DNA from: Mugil cephalus
Taxonomy: Eukaryota; Chordata; Actinopteri; Mugiliformes; Mugilidae
Length of the DNA stretch: 64,000 nt
Reading direction: 5' to 3'
Assembly: GCF_022458985.1 (NCBI RefSeq)
Contig: NC_061772.1
Coordinates: forward strand, 31,709,506-31,773,505
Shown here piece after piece: positions 53,200 through 64,000 of this stretch. Below the pieces are notes generated by a model. It saw only the letters and a program-made list of their open reading frames with translations. It ran no database searches and was not told where the DNA came from. Made by a program: the position numbers and the translations under genes. Within the stretch, counting starts at the first letter, position 1; every line of letters starts with the position of its first letter.

Positions 53200-55600
53200 A
53201 TGTGCTGTCTGCTCCCAGATTTTTAAATGGAAAAATAACAATAGAGGAGTTATTCATAGGAACCTTATACAAATCAACACAAATTCACTAGTACAACAGA
53301 GCAATAAGAAAATTAAATGTGGTCTTTTAAATGTCAGGTCTCTCTCATCTAAATCTCTTTAGTGACCGATTGATAACTGATCATCAGATTGATCTATTTA
53401 GTTTGACTGAAACGTGGCTGCAGGATGATGAGTATGTCAGTTTAAATGAGTCCAGGCCACCCAGTCATAGTAACTATCACATTCCTGGAGGCTCAGGCCG
53501 AGGAGGAGGAGTGGCAGCAATCTTCCACTCTGATTTATGTATTAATCCTAGACCTAAGCTAAGCTTTACTTACTCTTAGTCTTGCTCATCCAGACTGTAA
53601 AACACAGAAAACAGTTCTCTTTGTTGTGGTGTATCGCCCACCTGCTCCTTACTCGGAATTTTTAGCTGAATTCTCTGAGTTTCTCTGTGATTTAGTGCTT
53701 AGAACAGATAAAGTCATTATAGTAGGTGACTTTAACATCCATGTTGATGTTGGCAGTGACAGTCTTAGTTCTTCATTTATGTCATTATTAGACTCAATTG
53801 GCTTTTCTCAGAATGTAAATGGTTCAACTCACTGTTTCAATCACACCTTAGATCTTGTACTAACTTATGGCCTAGAAACTGAAGGTCTAACCGTATATTC
53901 TCACAACCCTCTATTGTCCCATTATTCTCTTTAACATTTGAATTTACTATAAGTAATTACACAGAAATTGTAAAGACATTTCGTTATGGTAGACACTTAT
54001 CTGATGATGCTGTAACTAGATATAAGGAATTAATACCTTCAGTATTTACCTCAGTGCCTTATGTTAGTGATGTGGATGTCAGCAACCACAATCTAACTCG
54101 ATCACAAATAGATTATTTTTTTGACAGCACGACAGCATCACTTAGTACAACTCTAAATCTAGTTCCTCCTCTTAAAAAGAAGGTGGTAAATGGAAGGAGG
54201 GCAGCTCCATGGTATAATTCACAGTTGATCAGTTCAAAGCTGGAAAGAATTTGTCATTCCACTAGTTCTGAAGAAGCTCACATAGCCTGGAAAGATAGTT
54301 TAACAACTTATAAAAAACTCTCCGTAAGATTAGAACAGCGTATTATTCTTCATTAATAGAAGAAAACAAGAACAACCCCAGATTTCTTTTTAGCTGTAGC
54401 CAGGCTGACAAAGAGTCACAGCTCTGTTGAGCATCTATTAGTTCAGCCCTCAGCAGTAATGACTTCATGAGCTTCTTCTCTGATAAAATTGTTGGCATTA
54501 GAGATAAAATTCATATCACCCTTCCATCTGTCAAAGATGTAAGTACAGTGGCATTAGAAACCTCTGTAGGACCGAGTCAGTATTTGGATTCTTTCTCCCT
54601 AATTGATCTTCCTGAGCTCACTTCAGTTATTACAGCATCTAAACCATCAACTTGTCTTCTAGACCCCATCCCGACTAAGCTGCTCCAGGAGGTTTTTCCA
54701 TTAATTAATACCTCCATATTAAATCAGATAAACTTATCTTTATTAACAGGATATGTGCCCCAGTTCTTTAAAACTGCTGTAATTAAACCATTACTTAAAA
54801 AACCCACTCTTGACCCAGATGTTTTAGCCAACTATAGGCCAAGTTCCAACCTTCCCTTTATCTCTAAAGTTTTGGAAAGGGTTGTTGTCAATCAGTTGGT
54901 TGATCATTTAAACAGGAATGGTTTGTTTGAAGAGTTTCAGTCAGGTTTTAGAGCTCATCATAGCACAGAAACAGCTCTGGTTAAAGTTACCAATGATCTC
55001 CTCATGGCTTCAGACGATGGACTTGTCTCTATACTTGTCCTGCTAGATCTCAGTGCTGCATTTGACACTATTGATCACAATATTCTACTACAGAGACTAG
55101 AAAGTGTGATCAAGATTACAGGAACTGCACTAGACTGGTTTGAATCATATCTGTCAGACAGATTCCAGTTTGTCCATGTAAATGTTACAATGCCCAGGCT
55201 TGGGCTTTGTAAGCAGATAATAATAGTGAATGGCTGTAGTTGTGCTTTACCCTGTGAATATATATAAATAAATAAATATAAATAAATGAGACAGGGCGTC
55301 AGTCTGGCTCGACAGAAAGAGGAAGGCTGCAAAGCGGCACCTACTGCCGTAAAGATGATTTCCCCCCTGCTGAGTACAAGCATATACATTACTACTGCCA
55401 TAAAAAACTCCCCTAATGTTGTAGATACTGGGGAAACTGATGAATTACCCAACAGAACACATTTAAACATTAAATATTTACTTATAAATAACCACAATTG
55501 TGATCACACTTAAGTGGGCGTCACATAAACAACAATTCTTCTACATATACCAAAGACAGCTATGGAGTTCCTCAGAGTTCTGTGCTAGGGCCAGCATTAG
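53200..55600 (+). pseudogene. L2-like LINE ORF2, copy 2, disrupted
   Basis: The endonuclease part (53331-53934: [19 protein letters not shown]) and the RT part (54467-55178: [29 protein letters not shown]) are readable. The YADD region is lost by deletion. It shares with copy 1 the frame break after the HNPLLSH segment. It has six A in the run at 54312-54317 where copy 1 has eight. Confidence 0.8.
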
Positions 55601-55799
55601 TACTATCTTCTCTGGTTCTACCCGGCTGGTCTTCAGCAGATGGTTCCTCCATATGAGCTGGTTCTGCTCCAGGTTTCTTCCTGTTAAAGGGAGTTTTTCC
55701 CTCAGGCTGCTCTGGAGGTTTCAGGCTGTTTTTTGTGAAGCGTCTTGAGACAATTTGTGTTGTTATTGGCGCTATATAAATTAAACTGAATTGAATTGA

Positions 55800-56550
55800 A
55801 ACTGAATCAGACAGAAGAATGTCTAAAGTTCCCAAACAGACTGAAGAATGTCTGAAATAACGGACCTGCCAGTAGAGGGGGTTGATGTGCTTTTGAAAAA
55901 GTACCTGGCAGGTGCCTGTGTGTGGGTAGATGATAAAAGACCGGACCAAGTACACTGTACAAAGACCCAATAGTGATGTTTAGGTTGGGTCAGCAACATG
56001 GCAGGGACCACCCTGGCCCAGGCCATGCCACAACCACAGACAGTGACCCGCCCCCCCATCCCGATGAATCCCAACCACTGAGCTGCAGAGATGAATCAGT
56101 GTCATTCCCCCAGATGTGACCCCTCTGGAGTAAGAAGATAAAAACATCATTCTATCATGTTACCTGGGCGACAATAAAGCTGTTACATCACATCAATACA
56201 TCAGGTTGTTGTCCTGAATGAAATGATCCTGATTCTGACCTGTGTTTGAGCTAAAACATCCTCTTCTTTGTATGATTATTTCCTGGAAGATGCGTTCACG
56301 CCGTAACGCTCTTCTAGTGATTTGGGCTCCAATCTCAATCATGTCTTCAATGAAAGGACATGTGATTCTTTCCTGAACAGCTGATTGGCCGGTGGGCAGA
56401 GCCTTTTATCAGATTCAGATAGATCCTGAAAGTTACCCTGACCTGAAGCAGGTCAGCTGTTCAGAGTAAGTTACCATGGTAACGTAGCTCCATAAGAATG
56501 AATCCAGCTTCATGAAACCAGAAACCCAGAGTTAACCCTGAAGTTTCCTC
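55800..56550. other. No gene seen
   Basis: It contains CAATAAAGCTGTTACATCACATC near 56170, a possible polyadenylation-like tail of an unidentified retroelement. Nothing coding was supported. Confidence 0.4.
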
Positions 56551-56572
56551 CTAACCCTAACCCTAACCCTTT
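56551..56572. repeat. Short telomere-like (CCCTAA)n
   Basis: CCTAACCCTAACCCTAACCC directly before the LINE RT relic. Confidence 0.7.
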
Positions 56573-57800
56573 CATAGATCTAAAGAAAGCATTTGACACA
56601 ATAAATCACGACATTCCATTCAACAAATTAGAGGGGTATGGGAAAAGAACAGAGAGTTGGCGTAAAGAATACATCCCTGGCAGCGGAGCGAGCACGCTAA
56701 CTGGGGAGCATGCTAAAGGTACGGCTAGCTATGTGCTAACATTAGGTAGCAGTTGTAGTTAGATTAATCTTATCTGTCGGTTGAAAGGCACACGGTGGCG
56801 TGGTGGCTGCATTGAGGGGGGTGACTCCGGGACACTGGAGCTCACTGTTAAACCTTCCTGAGGCGTCGCGAGTGTAGTCGCATTCCCATCATCTCTATTA
56901 CCTAATGCTGCTGACTAGGTTAGACAGTAGCTGACCACTGGTCTGCTGGTTGGTTCTCCAGCTGGACCCGGCTTCTAAAGGAGTTTTGCCTTAGGTCATG
57001 GCACAAGGGATTGTAACATCTCGTTCTGTGTATTAATGAATATGGTGTCAGAGGGGTTGGTTTGGATTGGGTGGGGAGCTTCTTAAGCAGCAGGCAGCAA
57101 TTTGTGAAAAAAATTGGAGATCACACATCTGATTATTTGCCCATAACATGTGGAGTACCGCAAGGGTCTGACTTAGGACCTAAACTGTTTATATTGTATG
57201 TTATATTATGTATATTAATTACTTATGTAATTTGTCATGTATAATGAAATGCATTTTATTTGCTGATGATACAAACATCTTTTGCACCGGGGACAATGTA
57301 CAGCAGCTTATGGAGTCAATCACAACCGAAATGAATAAATTGATAAGGTGGTTTAATGTAAACAAATTGTCCATGAATTTGATTGGAAAATATAAGTCAA
57401 ACCCTCAAGTTGCATTGAAAATTGACAACATAACCATAGAAAGAGTTTAAGAAATAAAATTTCTGGGTGTCATTGTTGATCATAAAATCTGCTGGAAACC
57501 ACATATTAATCATGTCAAAGCAAAAATAGCCAAGATTACTGCGATTTGGGGGAAATCAAGACACATTCTGGACTATAAATCACTGCATACTCTGTATAAT
57601 GCACTCATACTTACATATCTGAGCTACTGTGTGGAGATCTGGGGTAATACTTACAAATGTAACCTACAGCCGTTATGCACATTACAAAAAAGAGCAATAA
57701 GAATCGTCAATAATACGGGATATCTTGAGAATACAAACGCATGATTTGTAAAAGCACACACTCTGAAATTCACACAAGACTGCACAAATCATGTATAAAG
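56551..57800 (+). pseudogene. Non-LTR retrotransposon reverse transcriptase relic (third LINE lineage)
   Basis: It begins FIDLKKAFDTINHD (about 56570) and is interrupted by about 400 bp of unrelated sequence (about 56640-57040). It resumes WVGSFLSSRQQFVKKIGDHT (57065), GVPQGSDLGPKLFILY (57152), a damaged ADDTNIFCTG (about 57260) and KFLGVIVDHKICWKPHINHV (about 57457). Last is NTYKCNLQPLCTLQKRAIRI (about 57650). The motif order is a LINE RT, with text distinct from the L2 and Rex1 copies. Several stops. The clade is not assigned. Confidence 0.7.
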
Positions 57801-58987
57801 CAAGACATGATCTTCTTCCTTTACCATCCTGCATCTGTGTCCTTCCTTAAAATCCTCAGACCTGACAAATCTAAATAATGTTGAGCTGATATAGAACCAG
57901 AAAAGTGTTGATTCACCCGATGATCATTGTGGTTCTGTTAAACTGAATTGAATAAAACTCTGAAGTGTTTCTGTTATTTAACCTAGTCCACTGACTACTA
58001 TGTCAAAATATTAGGAACACATATCAGTTAATTAGTTCTACACAATGAAAATACAGATCTTTCATCTCAGTTTTTAGAAACTAATGTTCAATACCTGAAC
58101 TTTCAAAGGGTTGGATCTAGAGCAAGCCAGGTTTCAGTAGTGAACCTAATGAAGGGGACAGAGAACGAAAATAGATGCATGTTTGAGTACGTGTGCCTCT
58201 CTGCTGATTATTTAATTCATGTGAAATATTCAGGGCGACCTGCTGCTGATAAACCACTGAGAAACTCACACATGGTTCAACCTTGGACCTCCAGCTCTTA
58301 ACAGAAACATCTCAGAATCAGACTTACGTATTTTTGTACTTGTTATTGTCCTTGCACACATAGAACGAGAAACAAAATGAACTCCTCTGCATTGGGTGCA
58401 AGAGTAAAAAGAAGACAGTATAAAAACAACAGACAATATAAAAAAAACAACAACACAGGGCCAACATTTGAAATTAAAATGAAACAGTCTCAAGTAAGAG
58501 TAGAGCAGACGGATGGATGGAGATAGAAACTCTCAGTCTTCAGAAAAAAGTCAAACAGATAATTCTGCAGACGCCATGAACGTCTGATCATTAGATTAAA
58601 AATCATTTTATGCTTCTTTGTTTTCTCTCAATAACATCATGAACTCTAACTATGTTAAACTATGTATAGTTTATTGTTCTGCTCTACCAAAGCTCAGGTT
58701 TAACTCAAGCAGCTGTTTTTTTATTCTTCTTGTTTTATTGTTTCTATTATTTTTGTTCTTGTTCTTCAGTAACTAACTGTTTCGCTGAAGCTGAATATAT
58801 TTTGCTGTTTGTTTTACTTTTTGAATCACGTCCAACCTTCCACATCCACGCCTGCCCCCTCAGGTGGAAAACCCAACTCTGAGCCACCTCCACATGTCCA
58901 AACTCACACCGTCCTCTGATAAGGTGTCCTCTCTCATCCACGTCCCCATCTGTCCCGTCCAATCACATCAATGTCCCACTGGGTTGA

Positions 58988-59029
58988 TATAAAAGATCCT
59001 GGCTAGGACAGAGCCACCATGAACGAGCC
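58988..59029 (+). promoter_or_regulatory. Core promoter of chymotrypsinogen D
   Basis: TATAAAAG at 58988-58995 predicts initiation near 59018. GCCACCATG at 59013-59021 is out of frame with the MAFLW start at 59030 and lies at the predicted start site. CCAATCACA near 58959 may be a CCAAT element. Confidence 0.7.
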
Positions 59030-61167
<2,138 letters not shown>

Positions 61168-61183
61168 ACCAAACCCCATCCTC

Positions 61184-61189
61184 AATAAA
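61184..61189 (+). terminator. Poly(A) signal of chymotrypsinogen D
   Basis: AATAAA 17 nt after the TAA stop, giving a very short 3' UTR. Confidence 0.75.
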
Positions 61190-61487
61190 ACTCAGAAACT
61201 ATGATCCTGACTACTGGTGTCATTTACTGACAAGGTTTAACAGCAGTGCACCAATAAATATAAACTCACATCTCAAACTCCAAACTAAATACTCTCATAT
61301 ACTGGTATATTTACCACAGAGTCTCAGAAGACTTGGGCCAGACTTCAACCGGTTCATTTACTTCTATAGTCGACCAGTCACAGTCCAGACATCTGAGAGT
61401 TTACAGTCACTGGTTAAACAGCATCATGTTTTAGTGGCGTGGGTTCAAACCCATGGAAAGATGATCCATCTATACTTTCCTTCAAAC

Positions 61488-62256
61488 CAGGGGGGACAAA
61501 CTACTTTTAGTTCAGGTGCCACATTCAGCCCAGCTTGATCTCAAGGGACCAGACCAGTGAGAAACCAGAATAATATAAAAAAAAAACCCTATACATAACA
61601 TCTCCAGATGTTTCCCTTTGTTTTAGTGCAAAGAAGAACATTATGAAAGTGTTTCCGTTTAATGAACTGAAGTATTACAAACATGGAATGAACAACTGGA
61701 CGTTTCCAAAGAGAAGGAACCCTGTCTGTTTAGTCCTAGGTCTCAGTGTTGTGTTATGTCCATAACTCTCACTAAAACTGTGTGAAATGTTGGAATAACA
61801 ATTTTGGAAAAAATTGTAGTTAATGTCTTGGTTATAATTTTTGTGCTTTGCTAATTCATCCACCATGGGCCAGATTAGAGCCTCTGGAAAGCTTCTGGGT
61901 TCAGACGTGTTGAGAATTTGAGTGATGCAACAATGTCTATTGTCATATGGACAGATCATGGACTCTGATTCTAATGTGTTGAAAAGGAAAAGAGCTGCTC
62001 ACACTGAAAAGATGGCTGACACTCCTCATCCGGAAAGTACCAGATATTTTATAAATGTCAGAACTGAACAATTTAAAAAGATCTGGCGAATACTGCTCTT
62101 CTTCCTGGGGGTTGTGTTTTGAATATCCGTCTATGTGGTGCCCTGAATTGTCTGTTTTTGAAAATTAAAAAAAAGGTTAAACAAAAAACTTAAAACAACG
62201 GATTAGACTCTTTGGGGACTGCCTTTGGCCCGCAGGCTGTATGTTTGACACCTATG
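61488..62256. mobile_element. Non-autonomous hAT-like element
   Basis: It begins CAGGGGGGACAAACT and ends GTATGTTTGACACCTATG. The inverted right end reads CATAGGTGTCAAAC, an imperfect match to the CAGGGGTGTCAAAC consensus I know for fish hAT ends. CCCGCAGGCTGTATGTTTGA is a typical subterminal text. Target duplications are not recognisable, so it is old. Confidence 0.55.
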
Positions 62257-62590
62257 CTGTAGAGGGTTAACTCTGTTCCACCTCCTCCAGCTACCAACAA
62301 CATTTAATTCCAGCTGTTAACACAGATAGCTAGCTAATAATAATTGTTTTGTAGCTTTCACACAGATGGACGCTAAGGTACACATTGTCATGGAAACTGT
62401 CAATCATCATGACATCATTTCCAGTTTCTATTGCGTCCAATAACTTGAACATACATCAGCTTATATCTTAATTAATAATTTAATTAATTAATTATCACTG
62501 TTGAATGAACTTAAGGAATAAATGACTCAGAATCATCTAATCATTTATTTTCCTTTATTACACAAAGATCTGAACAAAAACATCAGAGTT
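62257..62590. other. Short intergenic stretch, no gene seen
   Basis: A/T-rich with an ATTAATTAATT tract near 62470-62490. Nothing coding. Confidence 0.4.
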
Positions 62591-63718
62591 ACGTATTTTT
62601 GATACTTGTTATTGTCCTTGCACACATAGAACGAGAAACAAAATGAACTCCTCTGCATTGGGTGCAAGAGTAAAAACAAGACAGTATAAAAACACAACAT
62701 AAAAAAACAACACAGGACTGACTTTTGAAATTAAAATGACACAGTCTCAAACATTTAGCTCGACAGACGTCCTCATGTTCTCAGTGGAAACTGTTCATCA
62801 AACTATGCAAATATTAAATAACAGCAGAGTCACAGCGTCATTCCTTTACTTTCATCTCTGTTGTTTGATCCAGATCTACTCACATCTGCATCTGTGTATG
62901 TTTTAATGTCTTTATTCATCTTCATGCTGCTTCAATCGATACAAATAAATCTGTTAACTTTGTGCATATGTTTTTATGGTGTACAGTTACATGACTGAAT
63001 ACTGTAATGGTACGAATGGTATGAATGCACTGTTCTACACAGGATAATACTCAGTGAAATGTATTGTTGTACATGCAGCCAGTGATAGAAAGTACTACAG
63101 TAACGTCTTTAATAAGAGCACACGCAAAAAAAAACTATAGGTATAGATGTATAACTGACAAAAATACAATAAAATATTAATATTATTATTATATGGACCA
63201 GTTATAAGTCCAGTTCAGGCTGAGAGTTGGGCAGACAGATGGATGGAGATAGAAACTCTCAGTCTTCAGAAAAAAGTCAAACAGATAATTCTGCAGACGC
63301 CATGAACGTCTGATCATTAGATTAAAAATCATTTTATGCTTCTTTGTTTTCTCTCAATAACATCATGAACTTTAACTATGTTAAACTATGTATAGTTTAT
63401 TGTTCTGCTCTACCAAAGCTCAGGTTTAACTCAAGCAGCTGTTTTTTTTATTCTTCTTGTTTTATTGTTTCTATTATTTTTGTTCTTGTTCTTCAGTAAC
63501 TAACTGTTTCGCTGAAGCTGAATATATTTTGCTGTTTGTTTTACTTTTTGAATCACGTCCAACCTTCCACATCCACGCCTGCCCCCTCAGGTGGAAAACC
63601 CAACTCTGAGCCACCTCCACCTGTCCAAACTCACACCGTCCTCTGATAAGGTGTCCTCTCTCACCCACGTCCCCATCTGTCCCGTCCAATCACATCCATG
63701 TCTCACTGGGTCTTTTCG

Positions 63719-63761
63719 GTATAAAAGATCCTGGCTAGGACAGAGCCACCATGATCGAGCC
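63719..63761 (+). promoter_or_regulatory. Core promoter of chymotrypsinogen E
   Basis: GGTATAAAAG (TATA at about 63720-63727), then GCCACCATGATC at 63745-63756. As in gene D, this ATG is 11 nt before, and out of frame with, the MAFLW start. Confidence 0.7.
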
Positions 63762-64000
63762 ATGGCTTTCCTGTGGATTCTCTCCTGCCTCGCCTTCGCC
63801 GGCGCTGCCTATGGTAAGACTTAAAAATCATACCTCAGATCCTGGAGAGAAAATGTCCCAGCATGCATCACTCCATTGAAGCACTAATGAGGAAACACAT
63901 AGACACACATTAGTACACATCAACACATCAGTTTGTTAAAAACTGAACTGAGTTCAGACACTGATCCATTGAAGTGAGAAACAGCAGCAGGAAAGTTCCA
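63762..64000 (+). CDS. Chymotrypsinogen E, first exon only (cut by window end)
   Basis: Exon 1 (63762-63813) encodes MAFLWILSCLAFAGAAY plus one base, followed by GTAAGAC. It is identical in sense to exon 1 of gene D. Intron 1 matches that of D to the end of the window, with an added stretch of about 25 bp after the donor. The rest of the gene lies outside, so whether it is complete or a pseudogene cannot be judged. Its position implies a tandem duplication with gene D, unit about 4.7 kb. Confidence 0.75.

Larger units (their letters stand above)
51584..55800 (+). mobile_element. L2/Maui-like LINE, copy 2 (rearranged, inactive)
   Basis: Same 5' start (CACGTGAGTAAGCG) and same tail as copy 1, and very similar throughout. 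It differs by an expanded 39-bp array in ORF1 (51956-52230), a (GATA)n plus Rex1-like insertion (52333-52565), an insertion of about 350 bp in the RT region (55180-55528) and a deletion of the RT C-terminus (junction near 55605, from GGGCCAGCATTAGTACT straight to the tail). Confidence 0.8.

Overview
This is nuclear DNA from a bony fish, most likely a percomorph. The basis is split eukaryotic genes with GT-AG introns, teleost repeat families (Rex1-like LINEs, an L2/Maui-like LINE with an esterase ORF1, hAT, Tc1 and piggyBac-type MITEs, Ty3/Gypsy relics), abundant microsatellites and minisatellites, and fish-type chymotrypsinogens starting MAFLW. No bacterial, viral or organellar gene set is present. 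All splice calls come from reading frame, phase and GT-AG signals by eye; no alignment was run.

Region 1 (about 0.9-24.3 kb, plus strand) is one complete gene, kifc3, a C-terminal-motor kinesin of the kinesin-14 class. I could join 21 coding exons in consistent phase into a 932-codon reading frame: hydrophobic N-terminus, long coiled coil, motor domain with intact P-loop, switch I and switch II, and a Ser-rich tail. Its introns carry several minisatellites, two abutting piggyBac-type MITEs, a Tc1-type MITE with a hAT element nested in it, and a large intron 17 filled with hAT, Tc1 and Rex1 relics.

Region 2 (24.3-31.9 kb) has no host gene that I can support. It holds microsatellites, a possible retroviral env-like relic and a 4.26-kb transposon-like unit with CACTGTAAAAAA ends and minus-strand coding fragments, one resembling a SAM domain.

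Region 3 (32-41.2 kb) is a chymotrypsinogen cluster: copies A and B on minus, copy C on plus. B and C form a large divergent inverted repeat. All three have seven exons, an intact His-Asp-Ser triad and nearly identical introns and promoters. The S1 pocket differs: A and C have Ser189/Gly226, B has Thr189/Ala226. A Gypsy relic separates A from B.

Region 4 (41.2-58.3 kb) is transposon territory: Gypsy fragments, two near-complete but broken L2-like LINEs, a minus-strand hAT/ZBED-type transposase pseudogene and a further non-LTR reverse transcriptase relic.

Region 5 (58.3-64 kb) holds a fourth, more diverged chymotrypsinogen (D, plus, complete, Ser189/Ala226) and the promoter and first exon of a fifth (E), which runs off the end. 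The chymotrypsinogens would be secreted pancreatic zymogens, activated by cleavage before the IVNG motif. The kinesin is functionally unrelated and simply a neighbour.
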